Shown here piece after piece: positions 1 through 8,878 of a DNA stretch of 37,166 bases; within the stretch, counting starts at the first letter, position 1, and every line of letters starts with the position of its first letter. The DNA is from Sulfurimonas sp. (GTDB lineage: Bacteria > Campylobacterota > Campylobacteria > Campylobacterales > Sulfurimonadaceae). The position numbers and the translations under genes are program-made. The stretch is from positions 1-37,166 of the forward strand of contig JALSLQ010000083.1 of assembly GCA_026988235.1 (NCBI GenBank), read 5' to 3'. The notes under the pieces were generated by a model. The model was not told where the DNA came from. It ran no database searches and worked only from the letters and a program-made list of their open reading frames with translations.

Positions 1-505
1 TGATTTAGATATTCCTACTATTAATATTTTAGAAGAGCAGTTGACAAATTTTGCAGGTGCTGTTATCATTGTTTCGCATGACAGATACTTTGTAGATAAA
101 ATCGCTAAAAAGCTTTTTATTTTTAAACCTGATAAAACCATTGAAGAGTCTCATCAGCAGTACTCTGAGTATTTAGAACTTGAAAAAGAGGTGCAAGAAC
201 TTCAAACAATGGAAAAAGAGGCAACGAAAGAGGAAAAAATACCTTTACATGTAAAGCAAAAACCAAAAGCCTTAAAGCTTACTTTTAAAGAAAAAATTGC
301 TCTGGAAAAACTCCCGCAGGAGATAGAAGAACTTGAGGCAAAAATAGAAGAAAAAAATGCCTGTTTGTCCGACCCAAACTGTTATGAAAAGATAGGTCTG
401 AGTAAACTCGCCAAGGAGTTGGCAGATATGGAAGCCCTTTATGAGCAAAAAGTTGAAGAGCTTTTGACAATTCAAGAAAAAGAAGAAGAAATTAATGCTG
501 GATAG
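1..505 (+). CDS. uup: ABC-F family ATPase, Uup type (3' end only)
   Basis: This is the last ~167 codons of a gene entering from the left edge; the frame is open from base 2. It opens with DLDIPTI, the D-loop just after Walker B; Uup proteins typically read TNDLD here where EttA-type proteins have NHLD. SHDRYFVD follows as the H-loop of the second nucleotide-binding domain. After a Glu/Lys-rich linker, the C-terminal ~75 residues (KLTFKEKIALEKLPQEIEEL onward) form a charged coiled coil like the Uup C-terminal domain. ABC-F proteins are soluble and act on ribosomes or, for Uup, on branched DNA; they have no transporter partner. The first nucleotide-binding domain lies outside the window. queF starts 8 bp after the stop, so they may be cotranscribed. 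An exact TTACATGTAA site lies at 245-254. Confidence 0.85.
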   Translation, partial: DLDIPTINILEEQLTNFAGAVIIVSHDRYFVDKIAKKLFIFKPDKTIEESHQQYSEYLELEKEVQELQTMEKEATKEEKIPLHVKQKPKALKLTFKEKIALEKLPQEIEELEAKIEEKNACLSDPNCYEKIGLSKLAKELADMEALYEQKVEELLTIQEKEEEINAG

Positions 506-513
506 GTATAACA

Positions 514-1011
514 ATGGATGAAAAAGAGTATAAAGCCAAACGCGCCCAAGAGGTCAGCCAACTCGGAGCCGGACATACTGAGTACAAGTATGAATATGCT
601 CCTGAACTTTTAGAAACCTTTGAAAATGTCCATCCTGAGATGGACTACTGGGTTACACTCAATGCAGACGAATTCACATCACTTTGCCCTAAAACAAATC
701 AACCTGATTTTGGTACACTCATCATCAATTATATACCTGATGTGAAAATGGTGGAGAGCAAATCGCTCAAGCTCTATCTTTTTAGCTTTATAAACAGTGG
801 CGAATTTCATGAAGATGTGGTTAATAAAATAGGCAAAGATTTGGTAGCTCTTATGGAACCGAAATATCTTGAAGTTATCGGTCTTTTTTATCCAAGAGGC
901 AACATCAGCATACATCCGACATTCAGCTATGCAAAAGAGGAAGAAAAATACAAAGAGTTAGAAAAACATAGATTTTTCAACAGAAATCTCAACCCGCAAA
1001 GGATAGGATAA
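514..1011 (+). CDS. queF: NADPH-dependent 7-cyano-7-deazaguanine reductase QueF
   Basis: A 165-aa protein of the short, single-domain (type I) QueF class. It reduces the nitrile of preQ0 to the amine preQ1 with NADPH in queuosine biosynthesis for tRNA wobble position 34. The QueF signature ESKSLKLYLFSF is near residue 80, and the nucleophilic Cys lies in SLCPKTNQPDFG near residue 55. The second half has the conserved stretch ending in PRGNISIHP. The fold is a tunnelling (T-) fold acting in the cytoplasm. The stop codon overlaps the next start as TAATG, so the downstream small protein is probably translationally coupled. Confidence 0.95.
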   Translation: MDEKEYKAKRAQEVSQLGAGHTEYKYEYAPELLETFENVHPEMDYWVTLNADEFTSLCPKTNQPDFGTLIINYIPDVKMVESKSLKLYLFSFINSGEFHEDVVNKIGKDLVALMEPKYLEVIGLFYPRGNISIHPTFSYAKEEEKYKELEKHRFFNRNLNPQRIG

Positions 1012-1370
1012 TGCAACTGACACCTTTACATGTAAAAGAGAAAACAACTATACAGTATATGAGTCACGAACTGCTTTTTCTTGCGCACAGCGGGCAACCG
1101 TACAGGGGAACAGTGTATGTAAATTTTACCAGTATCGGGGAAACATTTGATTTACTTGATTTTAAAAAATATCTTACCTCACTTAGAGACAAAAAATTTA
1201 CTGCTGAAGATATTGCTTTTGAGATACATGAAACAATTGCCAAGAATATACAAACAAAAAATTTAGGTGTTATCGTTGATTTAACAGCGCGTGGAGGTTT
1301 GCAGCAAAGACTCTGTTATGGAGTGGAGTTTGAACCTGTTAGAAAAGAGAATATCTTTCAAATACGATAA
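1011..1370 (+). CDS. small protein coupled to queF, possibly T-fold
   Basis: I do not recognise this 119-aa protein by name. Its start overlaps the queF stop (TAATG). There is no signal peptide or membrane segment. The predictable order is strand (TVYVNFTSIG), helix around DLLDFKKYLTSL, helix TAEDIAFEIHETIAKNI, then strands NLGVIVDLTAR and QRLCYGVEF. That order resembles tunnelling-fold proteins such as QueF, QueD and FolB, so a role next to queuosine or pterin chemistry is possible; this is inference from order and context only. A TTACATGTAA site encodes Leu-His-Val near the N terminus. A short hairpin and a repeat element follow the stop. Confidence 0.75.
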   Translation: MQLTPLHVKEKTTIQYMSHELLFLAHSGQPYRGTVYVNFTSIGETFDLLDFKKYLTSLRDKKFTAEDIAFEIHETIAKNIQTKNLGVIVDLTARGGLQQRLCYGVEFEPVRKENIFQIR

Positions 1371-1383
1371 ATATGAAAGACAC

Positions 1384-1398
1384 ATCAAGAAACTTGAT
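1384..1398 (+). other. small hairpin after the queF-coupled gene
   Basis: ATCAAG and CTTGAT pair across an AAA loop, 13 bp after the stop codon. No T-run follows, so it is a poor intrinsic terminator; it may only protect the 3' end. Confidence 0.3.
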
Positions 1399-1412
1399 TG
1401 AATGACATTAAC

Positions 1413-1483
1413 GGAATCGGTACTTTAGTACCGACTATCTCAACTTTCCTGTCACTCTCAGCCCGCACTGAAGTACGGGTTCC
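1413..1483. repeat. paired-hairpin (BIME-like) repeat, copy 1
   Basis: A 71-bp element of two small GC-rich hairpins around a conserved ~27-bp spacer. The left hairpin CGGTACTTTAGTACCG is perfect. The right one, CCCGCACTGAAGTACGGG, has one mismatch. The ends read GGAATC...GGTTCC. Both hairpins share an ACT-NN-AGT core and are inverted copies of each other. It lies between two converging genes. Other copies are at 23602-23672 and 36959-37028. Confidence 0.8.
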
Positions 1484-1513
1484 GAAAAAGTGGCTTAACT
1501 GAATGACATTAAC

Positions 1514-1547
1514 GGAATCGGTACTTCAGTGCCGACTATCTCAACTT
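1514..1547. repeat. partial copy (left half) of the paired-hairpin repeat
   Basis: This is the left hairpin plus the start of the spacer, without the right hairpin. With 15 bp of left flank it forms a 48-bp direct repeat (1399-1446 and 1500-1547) with two mismatches at a 101-bp offset. One of the two changes turns a stem A-T pair into a G.T wobble-type pair. It looks like a duplication of the left part of copy 1. Confidence 0.75.
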
Positions 1548-1560
1548 AAAAAAAAGATAC

Positions 1561-2910
1561 TTATTTATTTGCATCCTGTAAAGAATCAGCAATCAAAAAT
1601 GCCAATTCTAATGACTGATCAGCATTTAAACGCGGATCACAGTGTGTGTGATAACGAGAACTTAAATCCTCTTCTGTTACAGTAAATGAACCACCGATAC
1701 ACTCCGTAACATTTTTCCCTGTCATCTCCAAATGAACACCACCAGCAAATGTACCCTCAGCTTTATGTACTTGAAAGAACTGCTTCATCTCTGTGAGAAT
1801 AGCATCTACAGGACGCGTTTTGTAGTTGTTTGATGATTTTATAGTATTACCATGCATAGGGTCGCATGACCAAACAACTTTTAAGCCTTCTCTTTCAACC
1901 GCACGGATAAGTGCCGGCATATATTCACCGACCTTGTTCGCACCCATTCTTACTATGATATTTAAGCGCCCTGCTTCATTTTCAGGATTTACCGCTTGGA
2001 CTAATCGTACCAGATCATCCGGATCCATACTAGGCCCCGCTTTTATACCTATAGGGTTTTTAATACCCTTCATATATTCAACATGTGCACCGTCAAGTTG
2101 ACGCGTTCTATCACCTATCCATACCATATGTGCTGCTGTGTTGTACCAGTCACCCGTGATAGAATCTTGTCTTGTAAATGCTTCTTCATACGGTAAAAGT
2201 AACGCTTCATGCGAAGTATAAAAGTCAGTTTCACGGAGTGTTCTGTATGTCTTGGATGTCACACCACAGGCTTCCATAAATTTTAATGATTTTTCTATAT
2301 CTTCTGCCAAAGCTTCGTACTTTTCACCCACTTCGCTTTTATGGGCAAAGTCCAAGTTCCATTTACTGACTTGATGTAAATCAGCCAAACCGCCTGATGC
2401 AAATGCACGCAGTAGATTTTGTGTAGCAGTTGCTTGATTATACGCTTTTATCATACGCTCAGGGTCTGGTACACGAGATTTTTCATCAAAATCAATACCG
2501 TTAATAATGTCACCGCGATAAGAATCAAGTGTTATATTTCCAAGTGTTTCTGTATTTGATGAACGCGGTTTAGCGAATTGACCGCCAAGACGCCCTACTT
2601 TTACGACAGGAAGTCCCCCAGCATAGGTCATAACCACTGCCATTTGCATGATAGCCTTAAAGGTATCGCGAATATTATCAGCATGAAATTCACTAAAACT
2701 TTCAGCACAATCTCCGCCTTGAAGTAAGAAAGCCTTTCCTTGTGAAACATTTGCAAGTTGCTCTTTGAGTGAACGAGCCTCTCCTGCAAAAACAAGTGGC
2801 GGATAGTTTTTCAACTCTTTTAAAACGGCATCCAGCTTTGTTTTATCAGGATATATCGGTTGTTGTAATATTGGTTTTTCTCTCCAGCTTGACGGGCTCC
2901 AAGTACTCAT
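1561..2910 (-). CDS. class II 3-deoxy-7-phosphoheptulonate (DAHP) synthase
   Basis: A 449-aa type II (plant-like) DAHP synthase. It condenses phosphoenolpyruvate and erythrose 4-phosphate, the first step of the shikimate pathway, in the cytoplasm. Class II hallmarks are [11 protein letters not shown] near residue 65, [15 protein letters not shown] near 105, [38 protein letters not shown] and [15 protein letters not shown]. Length fits the family. The start is supported by AAGG seven bases upstream. It stands alone, with trpE and aroE of the same pathway about 9 kb away. It is named aroG, aroF or aroH in different genomes, so I give no symbol. Its promoter lies in the 2911-3035 divergent region. 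Confidence 0.95.
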   Translation of the reverse strand: MSTWSPSSWREKPILQQPIYPDKTKLDAVLKELKNYPPLVFAGEARSLKEQLANVSQGKAFLLQGGDCAESFSEFHADNIRDTFKAIMQMAVVMTYAGGLPVVKVGRLGGQFAKPRSSNTETLGNITLDSYRGDIINGIDFDEKSRVPDPERMIKAYNQATATQNLLRAFASGGLADLHQVSKWNLDFAHKSEVGEKYEALAEDIEKSLKFMEACGVTSKTYRTLRETDFYTSHEALLLPYEEAFTRQDSITGDWYNTAAHMVWIGDRTRQLDGAHVEYMKGIKNPIGIKAGPSMDPDDLVRLVQAVNPENEAGRLNIIVRMGANKVGEYMPALIRAVEREGLKVVWSCDPMHGNTIKSSNNYKTRPVDAILTEMKQFFQVHKAEGTFAGGVHLEMTGKNVTECIGGSFTVTEEDLSSRYHTHCDPRLNADQSLELAFLIADSLQDANK

Positions 2911-2937
2911 TAATAGACCTTATATAATATTATTTTT

Positions 2938-2967
2938 GCAATTTTATCCAAATATAGATAAAATTGC
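2938..2967. promoter_or_regulatory. perfect 11-bp inverted repeat in divergent promoter region
   Basis: GCAATTTTATC and GATAAAATTGC are exact reverse complements separated by 8 bp (CAAATATA). The repeat lies between the divergent DAHP synthase and diguanylate cyclase genes, about 28 bp upstream of the former's start codon and 33 bp upstream of the TATAAT box of the latter. The form suits a dimeric regulator's operator; no regulator can be named. Confidence 0.5.
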
Positions 2968-2999
2968 TATGAGAAAAGCTTTTTTTATGCTTAAATTAG

Positions 3000-3005
3000 T
3001 ATAAT
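3000..3005 (+). promoter_or_regulatory. -10 box for the diguanylate cyclase operon
   Basis: TATAAT 30 bp before the start codon, preceded by a T-rich stretch (CTTTTTTTATG) where a -35 box would be. T-rich replacement of the -35 is typical of sigma-70 promoters in this phylum. Confidence 0.55.
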
Positions 3006-3035
3006 TGCAAATATAATGGAAATGTTTGGAGACTT

Positions 3036-3959
3036 ATGAAAAAAGACGACCTCAAGTCATTGGTAACTCAAATGTATCAAGAGTTACTTGATAATATTGA
3101 TTCTCAAGAAGAGCCTAATAAAGAGCAGGTTGTTACATATTTACAAGATGCTGTTATGACTATTCAAAATATTGCTGACGATGATATAGATTCGGTAGAG
3201 CATGCAAAGTTGGCTTTTAGTAATGCATATAAAGAAATTGCAAATAAAACACTTGCTTCTTATAAAAATACAAACGACAGATTTGAAGAACTGACACAAA
3301 TACATGAGCAGACCGTACAAAGTTGTGACAATAAGTTCATTGACATGCCATCTATAAAAGAAAAATTTGATGAAATTCAAAGTCATATGCAAGAAGAAGT
3401 AGAACGGGCAAATCAGGTTATTTCAGAACTCTCAACACAAGTAAAAGAGCTTGAAGAAAACTCAAATTTGGATGCTCTAACTAAAATATTTAATAGACGG
3501 GCATTAGACTCATACCTTGACCATCTATGTGCTAAAAAAGAGTTAAAACATGAGTTACATGCATTACTTTTAGACATTGACGACTTTAAAAAGATAAATG
3601 ATAAGTACGGACACATTGCTGGAGACAAAATACTCATTTTTGTAGCCAAAATTTTAAGAAAAACACTACGCGACGGGGACAAAGTATTTCGCTACGGCGG
3701 AGAAGAGTTTTTCATTGTTCTTAACAGAATAGATGCAAATACCTGCAAAAAAATTGCCGGTAGAATTTTAAAACTGCTAAGTTCAAACCAACTCTTTTAT
3801 AAGGGGCAATCTTTACATGTAACCATGAGCATAGGTGCTACTATGTTTGTCGAGGGAGATACACCAGAAACACTTATAGATCGGGCAGACAAAGCACTTT
3901 ATAAGTCTAAAAATAACGGTAAAAATCAAATAAATATGGAACTAAAAAATGGATTTTAA
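3036..3959 (+). CDS. GGDEF diguanylate cyclase
   Basis: A 307-aa soluble protein that should make cyclic di-GMP from two GTP. Residues 1-145 are an acidic, helix-rich N-terminal region with a likely coiled coil (115-145) and no recognised sensor domain or membrane span. The GGDEF domain starts at NLDALTKIFNRRALD (~144). The active-site motif is GGEEF at 221-225. An inhibitory I-site RxxD (R212-D215) lies five residues upstream, so product feedback is expected. The GTP/metal segment LLDIDDFKKINDKYGH is intact. It has a GGAG ribosome site. Its end overlaps the CvpA-like gene by 11 bp. What signal it senses cannot be read from the sequence. Confidence 0.92.
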   Translation: MKKDDLKSLVTQMYQELLDNIDSQEEPNKEQVVTYLQDAVMTIQNIADDDIDSVEHAKLAFSNAYKEIANKTLASYKNTNDRFEELTQIHEQTVQSCDNKFIDMPSIKEKFDEIQSHMQEEVERANQVISELSTQVKELEENSNLDALTKIFNRRALDSYLDHLCAKKELKHELHALLLDIDDFKKINDKYGHIAGDKILIFVAKILRKTLRDGDKVFRYGGEEFFIVLNRIDANTCKKIAGRILKLLSSNQLFYKGQSLHVTMSIGATMFVEGDTPETLIDRADKALYKSKNNGKNQINMELKNGF

Positions 3960-4566
3960 TTATTTTGACATTGTTACGGCAATTGTAATTTTATTATTAG
4001 GTTTAAAAGGAATACTCAATGGATTTTTTAAAGAAATTTTTGGTCTCATAGGTATAATAGGCGGTATTTTTGTAGCCTCAAGAGTTGGTGATGAAGTTGG
4101 ACACTATTTAAGTAACATGATATTTAAATTTTCTAATCAATCTGCCATTGATTTTACGGGTTTTCTTTTTACTTTAGCACTGTTTTGGCTCCTTATGGTA
4201 CTCATAGGTTTTACCTTCAAAAAATTAAGTTCACTCAGTGGACTCGGTCCGATAGACAGAATTTTAGGCTTTATAGTAGGAGCAAGTAAATTTTTCTTAA
4301 TTGCAGCGGTCATTGCCTATGCGGTATACAATGTCAAAGCAATCAGAACAACGCTTGATTCTTCACTCAAAACAAGTATACTTTTCCCAATTTTAGTAGA
4401 AACAGGAAAATATATAATGAAAATAGACCCTACACAAATGAGTAATGACATCAATACGACAATTTCAAAAGAGAGTGCTAATTTGCAACAAAAGATTGAA
4501 AATAACATAACAAAAACTACTCTACAACAAATTAATGCAATAAAAAATAAAATACAAGAGAAATGA
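3949..4566 (+). CDS. CvpA family membrane protein
   Basis: A 205-aa inner-membrane protein with about four membrane segments in the first 130 residues (around 8-27, 30-48, 66-88 and 102-123) and a polar, helical C-terminal tail. The N-terminal pattern (DIVTAIVILLLGLKGILNGF, then a Gly-rich second span) and the GPIDRILGFIVG stretch are typical of the CvpA/colicin V production family. E. coli CvpA is linked to envelope stress and colicin V export; the molecular role is unsettled. It overlaps the cyclase by 11 bp and ends 1 bp before fur, so the three are probably one transcript. Confidence 0.85.
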   Translation: MDFNYFDIVTAIVILLLGLKGILNGFFKEIFGLIGIIGGIFVASRVGDEVGHYLSNMIFKFSNQSAIDFTGFLFTLALFWLLMVLIGFTFKKLSSLSGLGPIDRILGFIVGASKFFLIAAVIAYAVYNVKAIRTTLDSSLKTSILFPILVETGKYIMKIDPTQMSNDINTTISKESANLQQKIENNITKTTLQQINAIKNKIQEK

Positions 4567-4567
4567 T

Positions 4568-5053
4568 ATGCCAAATGTAACTACAGACTTTAATGACAGA
4601 ACCGTTGAATATGAGCAACTTTTAAATGACTTTAAACAGTTACTCAAAAAAAATAATCTGAAGTTTACTATTCAGCGTGAAGTAATTCTAGAAACACTTT
4701 ACAATTCTGATGAGCACTTAACGCCAGAAGCTTTGCACCACCTCATACAGGAAAAATACCCAGAATTAAACACGGGAATAGCAACCGTTTACAGAACACT
4801 TTCTCTGCTTGAAGATTCTCATGTCGTTACCTCACTCTCATTTGGAGCACAAGGCAAAAAATATGAACTCGGGGCAAAAGAGCATCATGATCATTTAATT
4901 TGTACGGAGTGTGGAAAAATTACTGAATTTGTGGATGAAGAGATAGAAAAACGACAACAAGCAATTACCAAAGAACTCGGCTTTAAAATGAGCGACCACT
5001 CTATGCAAATATACGGTACATGTAAAGAGTGCCAAGAAAAAGAAAACAACTAA
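4568..5053 (+). CDS. fur: ferric uptake regulator Fur
   Basis: A 161-aa Fur-family metalloregulator, which represses iron-uptake genes when Fe(II)-loaded. The N-terminal winged helix carries [13 protein letters not shown] and the recognition-helix region [13 protein letters not shown]. The dimerisation domain has [16 protein letters not shown] with regulatory-metal histidines, and two CxxC pairs (CTEC, CKEC) form the structural zinc site. [14 protein letters not shown] matches Campylobacter Fur closely, which favours Fur over PerR. An N-terminal extension of ~20 residues is also usual there. It lies between the CvpA-like gene and lysS with gaps of 1 and 10 bp. I saw no Fur box next to it. Confidence 0.93.
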   Translation: MPNVTTDFNDRTVEYEQLLNDFKQLLKKNNLKFTIQREVILETLYNSDEHLTPEALHHLIQEKYPELNTGIATVYRTLSLLEDSHVVTSLSFGAQGKKYELGAKEHHDHLICTECGKITEFVDEEIEKRQQAITKELGFKMSDHSMQIYGTCKECQEKENN

Positions 5054-5063
5054 AGGAAAATTA

Positions 5064-6581
5064 TTGATTTTTGAAAATAAATATATACAACAAAGAATAG
5101 AAAAAGCAAATGCGTTAAAAGATGCAGGATACAACCCTTATGCAAACGATTCACAAAGAAATACAACGATAGAAAAATATCTCAATGTCAACTCTGATGT
5201 AGTGGAGATGGAAAATAAACGGGATGAGAACCGTCACTATATTGTCAGCGGACGCATCAAATTTCTTCGTATTATGGGAAAAGCAAGTTTTGTAAAAATC
5301 GAAGATGAAAGTGGTATGTTACAGATTTATGTTACACGAGACAACCTTCATGAAGGTTTTTACAACACTATGTTTAAGAAAAATATAGAAGTCGGTGACA
5401 TCATTGAAGTCGGCGGATTTCCATTTGTGACAGGACAAGGAGAACTCTCTTTACATGTAGATAGTTTCAAACTGCTCACAAAAGCGATTTCACCGCTTCC
5501 TGAAAAATTTCACGGTGTTACAGACAAAGAAATCCGATATAGAAAACGCTATCTTGATTTGATTATGAATGCGGATGTAAGAAAAACATTTCAAACTCGT
5601 TCTCGTGTTATCTCCCTCACGCGTCGTTTCTTTGAGGACAAAGGCTTTTTAGAAGTTGAAACACCGATGATGCACCCTATTGCCGGTGGCGCAAATGCTA
5701 AACCCTTTGTGACACATCATAATGCACTCGGTGTTGACAGATACTTAAGAATTGCACCTGAACTTTACCTAAAAAGACTGATTGTCGGTGGCTTTGAAGC
5801 AGTCTTTGAAATCAACCGTAACTTTAGAAATGAAGGCATGGATGCGACACATAACCCTGAATTTACCTCTATTGAATTTTACTGGGCATACAAAACATAT
5901 AAAGATTTGATTGAAATTACAAAAGAGTATTTTCAGTATCTATTTGAACATTTAGATTTGCCAACACTGTTCCCTTACGGAGATTTAGAAATAAACTTCG
6001 ATAATTTTCAAGAAATTCCTCTCATAAAGTCATTAACAACTATAGGCGGAGTACCGGCTGATATTACTAAAGATAAAGAAAAAATCATCGCCTACTTGAA
6101 TGAAAAAGGCATAACGGTAAAACCGGGTATGAATTTAGGTCAGCTTCAAGGGGAACTTTTTGATGAATTTGTTGAGGAAAAACTCATAGACCCTACTTTC
6201 ATTACTGAATATCCTGTAGAAATTTCACCACTTGCCCGCAGAAGTGATGAGCATCCTGAAATTACAGAACGATTTGAGCTTTTCATAGCCGGTCGTGAAA
6301 TTGCCAATGCCTTTAGTGAGCTTAATGACCCTATAGACCAGCTTTCACGATTTGAGGGACAAATGGCTGCAAAAGAGAATGGTGATGATGAAGCCCATGA
6401 AATGGACAGTGATTTTGTTGAAGCGCTTAGTTACGGTATGGCACCTACTGCTGGACAAGGTATAGGAATAGACAGACTTGTCATGCTCCTTACAAACGAG
6501 CACTCTATTCGTGATGTACTTTTGTTTCCTGCGATGAAACCTGTATCGCAAGAAATTAACGAAGAGGATGAAGAGAATTAG
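5064..6581 (+). CDS. lysS: lysine--tRNA ligase (class II)
   Basis: A 505-aa class II lysyl-tRNA synthetase that charges tRNA-Lys in the cytoplasm. An N-terminal OB-fold anticodon-binding domain (to ~150, with [19 protein letters not shown]) precedes the catalytic core. Motif 1 contains [20 protein letters not shown], motif 2 [20 protein letters not shown], and motif 3 [13 protein letters not shown] near the C terminus. The start codon is TTG at 5064, supported by AAAGGA ending 6 bp upstream; no ATG lies in a suitable place. The stop overlaps the stop of the opposite-strand biotin carboxylase gene by 4 bp, leaving no room for a terminator. Confidence 0.96.
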   Translation: MIFENKYIQQRIEKANALKDAGYNPYANDSQRNTTIEKYLNVNSDVVEMENKRDENRHYIVSGRIKFLRIMGKASFVKIEDESGMLQIYVTRDNLHEGFYNTMFKKNIEVGDIIEVGGFPFVTGQGELSLHVDSFKLLTKAISPLPEKFHGVTDKEIRYRKRYLDLIMNADVRKTFQTRSRVISLTRRFFEDKGFLEVETPMMHPIAGGANAKPFVTHHNALGVDRYLRIAPELYLKRLIVGGFEAVFEINRNFRNEGMDATHNPEFTSIEFYWAYKTYKDLIEITKEYFQYLFEHLDLPTLFPYGDLEINFDNFQEIPLIKSLTTIGGVPADITKDKEKIIAYLNEKGITVKPGMNLGQLQGELFDEFVEEKLIDPTFITEYPVEISPLARRSDEHPEITERFELFIAGREIANAFSELNDPIDQLSRFEGQMAAKENGDDEAHEMDSDFVEALSYGMAPTAGQGIGIDRLVMLLTNEHSIRDVLLFPAMKPVSQEINEEDEEN

Positions 6582-8008
6582 TAAAGCATCTCTTCAGACC
6601 CTTTTAAAATAAAACTTTTATCTTCTATTTTTGCTTTTTTCGTTTTATGTTTATTAAAGTCAAAAGTAGGAAGTTTTTCTTCCAAATAAGAGGTATTAAA
6701 TTTACCGGCTTTAAAATCACTCTCTGATACTATAGCATTATGCAACGGTATATTTGTTACAATACCATCAATATAAAATTCATCTAAAGCTCTAAAAGCT
6801 TTTTTGACAACACCGTCCCAATCCAACGCATATACGATAAGCTTGCCAATCATAGAATCATAATTCGCCGGTATATCATACCCTGCATAAATACTGGTAT
6901 CAAGCCGTACACCCGGACCACCCGGTGCCATATAATTATTCACTTTTCCAACAGCGGGAAGAAAATTATTGTTCGGATTTTCTGCATTAATTCTAAATTC
7001 AATGGCATATCCACGAAATTGTATCTCTTCTTGTGAATATTTCAACTTATCGCCACCTGCTATCTCTATCATTCTTTGAATAATATCAATCCCTGATATA
7101 ATTTCAGTCACAGGATGTTCTACCTGCACCCGTGTATTCATCTCTATAAAATAAATATTGTCTGCAGCATCAAGTAAAAATTCTACAGTTCCTACACTTT
7201 CATAACCTATCTCTTTGACAGCAGTTACAGCTATTTCATACAATTTTTGTCGAGTAGTCTCTTGAAGCGATGGGCTTGGTGCAATCTCAATAACTTTTTG
7301 ATGTCTTCGTTGAATAGAGCAGTCTCTTTCACCAAGATGAACGACATGACCATATTTGTCGGCAATTATTTGTACTTCAATATGACGAGGATTTTGAACA
7401 AATTTTTCAATAAAAACTTCTCCTTTCCCAAAATATTTAATAGATTCATTTGTAGCCGACTCAAAAAGTTCCTGAAAATCAGCTTCATGATGTACAATAC
7501 GCATACCGCGTCCACCACCGCCAAAAGCTGCTTTAATAATAACAGGCAAACCTATCTCTTTAGCAATTTTCTCACCTTCTTTAGCATTTATAACAGGAGT
7601 GACTGTTCCTTCAAGAACAGGAACACCCACTTTTTTCATAGCTATTTTAGAAGCCATTTTATCACCAAAAAGAGCAATATGCTCTGCACTTGGTCCTATA
7701 AAAATAAGATTGTTTTCTGCACATTCTTGTGCAAATTCTGCACTTTCAGAAAGAAAGCCATACCCAGGATGAATTGCATCACAGCGTGTTCTTTTTGCTA
7801 TATCTATAATTTTATCAATATCAAGATACGCCGCTACTGGATCTCCGCTAAGTTTGTATGACGCATCAGCTTTTTGTACCCAAACACCCTCAGTATCGAC
7901 TTCAGAAAAAACAGCAACACTTCTAATTTGCAGTTCCTTACAAGCACGAATAATTCTCAGTGATATCTCACCCCGATTGGCAATTAAAATTTTTTTTATT
8001 TTATTCAT
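6578..8008 (-). CDS. accC: biotin carboxylase subunit (AccC/PycA family)
   Basis: A 476-aa ATP-grasp biotin carboxylase, which carboxylates the biotin of a carrier protein using ATP and bicarbonate. Motifs in order: [20 protein letters not shown] (N-terminal), [20 protein letters not shown] (ATP lid), [20 protein letters not shown], and [14 protein letters not shown] at the catalytic site. It is longer than typical AccC (~445-450) through a Lys/Phe-rich C-terminal tail. That length is closer to the stand-alone subunit A of two-part pyruvate (or 2-oxoglutarate) carboxylases, which reverse-TCA bacteria also carry. No carrier or carboxyltransferase gene is adjacent, so the substrate cannot be fixed; the symbol denotes the family. 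GAGGAAAA precedes the ATG. Confidence 0.85.
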   Translation of the reverse strand: MNKIKKILIANRGEISLRIIRACKELQIRSVAVFSEVDTEGVWVQKADASYKLSGDPVAAYLDIDKIIDIAKRTRCDAIHPGYGFLSESAEFAQECAENNLIFIGPSAEHIALFGDKMASKIAMKKVGVPVLEGTVTPVINAKEGEKIAKEIGLPVIIKAAFGGGGRGMRIVHHEADFQELFESATNESIKYFGKGEVFIEKFVQNPRHIEVQIIADKYGHVVHLGERDCSIQRRHQKVIEIAPSPSLQETTRQKLYEIAVTAVKEIGYESVGTVEFLLDAADNIYFIEMNTRVQVEHPVTEIISGIDIIQRMIEIAGGDKLKYSQEEIQFRGYAIEFRINAENPNNNFLPAVGKVNNYMAPGGPGVRLDTSIYAGYDIPANYDSMIGKLIVYALDWDGVVKKAFRALDEFYIDGIVTNIPLHNAIVSESDFKAGKFNTSYLEEKLPTFDFNKHKTKKAKIEDKSFILKGSEEMLY

Positions 8009-8041
8009 ATAATTTTCCTCGTATACTTAAAACATTGCAAA

Positions 8042-8047
8042 ATTATA
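8042..8047 (-). promoter_or_regulatory. -10 box upstream of the biotin carboxylase gene
   Basis: TATAAT on the minus strand, 33 bp before the ATG at 8008, in the gap after the desulforubrerythrin stop. Confidence 0.45.
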
Positions 8048-8070
8048 TGATAAAAAAGAAAATATTTAAC

Positions 8071-8730
8071 CTATTTCGATTCCACTAAACGAGATTGGTA
8101 TGCCTGCGGATGTTTGCAAACAGGACAAATATCAGGTGCTTTTTTTCCATAATGAATATGTCCACACACTTCACAAATCCAAACTTCTTCTTCATTATCA
8201 CTTAAAAACTCTTTATGAGAAGTGAGTCTCTCGAGTAGCATTTTATACATTTTTTCATGCTCTACTTCGATTTTTCCTATATTTTTAAAGAGCGTAGTCG
8301 CTTCACGATGTCCCTCTTCTTTTGCAACAGCAGCAAAATCAGGATACATTGTTACATTTTCATAATGTTCTCCATTTACAGCATCTTGAAGATTTTCTTC
8401 TGTATTTCCGAAGTTATTTTCTCTTTCAAATTTCATTCTATTATAGAGTGAAAGTTCCATTTTTGCATGCTGTTTTTCATTGTTTGCTGCTCTTTGAAAA
8501 TGTGCAGCTATGTCTCGATAACCCTCTTTTTGCGCAACTTTTGCATAATACTCATAACGATTTCTCGCCATAGATTCACCAGCAACCGCTTTCATAAGAT
8601 TCACAAGTGTCAGATTCTCTGTAATCATTTCCATCGCTTGCCCACAACAATGAAGCTCTCCGCCACCTACATTTTGCACTTCAACTACATTCCCGCATTT
8701 GTTACATTTATATGTTTCGTACTTTCTCAT
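8071..8730 (-). CDS. desulforubrerythrin (Rrc-like peroxide reductase)
   Basis: A 219-aa non-haem iron protein with three metal modules. An N-terminal desulforedoxin-like Fe site uses C9, C12, C28 and C29. The ferritin-like di-iron four-helix bundle spans ~35-165 (ESMARNRYEYYAKVAQKEG, NEKQHAKME, EEGHREATTLFKNIGKIEVE). A C-terminal rubredoxin has the pairs CEVC and CPVC. This order matches desulforubrerythrin described in C. jejuni (Rrc); such proteins reduce hydrogen peroxide in the cytoplasm. The start is chosen at MRKYE because AAAGG sits 7 bp upstream; an ATG one codon earlier (8733) and another at 8772 are possible but less well placed. It is divergent from glyA. Confidence 0.93.
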   Translation of the reverse strand: MRKYETYKCNKCGNVVEVQNVGGGELHCCGQAMEMITENLTLVNLMKAVAGESMARNRYEYYAKVAQKEGYRDIAAHFQRAANNEKQHAKMELSLYNRMKFERENNFGNTEENLQDAVNGEHYENVTMYPDFAAVAKEEGHREATTLFKNIGKIEVEHEKMYKMLLERLTSHKEFLSDNEEEVWICEVCGHIHYGKKAPDICPVCKHPQAYQSRLVESK

Positions 8731-8836
8731 CATGACACCTTTATTTAAATATTTAGCATCATTATTGCACATATAGGCTTAAAGGAAAATTATTATCTTT
8801 TAATCTCTTTTCAGAACAATATTATTATATTTTGAG

Positions 8837-8842
8837 TATAAT
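8837..8842 (+). promoter_or_regulatory. -10 box for glyA
   Basis: GAGTATAAT, 36 bp before the glyA ATG, preceded by an A/T-rich stretch without a clear -35. It probably drives glyA and perhaps the gene after it. Confidence 0.55.
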
Positions 8843-8878
8843 CAGAATATTTTTAATTTTTACAAGGAATGTGACACC

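Noticed and set aside
1399..1547. CRISPR-like repeat-spacer arrangement
   Set aside because: Only two copies, unequal content, and the repeats are parts of the dispersed paired-hairpin element; no cas genes are present.
2938..2967. Fur box
   Set aside because: The arms do not match GATAATGATAATCATTATC-like consensus beyond general AT richness, and the spacer is 8 bp.
7247..7861. 204-codon open frame on the plus strand inside the biotin carboxylase gene
   Set aside because: Its product is Phe/Asn/Cys/Ser-rich without domain features and it lies antisense to a gene with every family motif; it is a shadow of codon bias.
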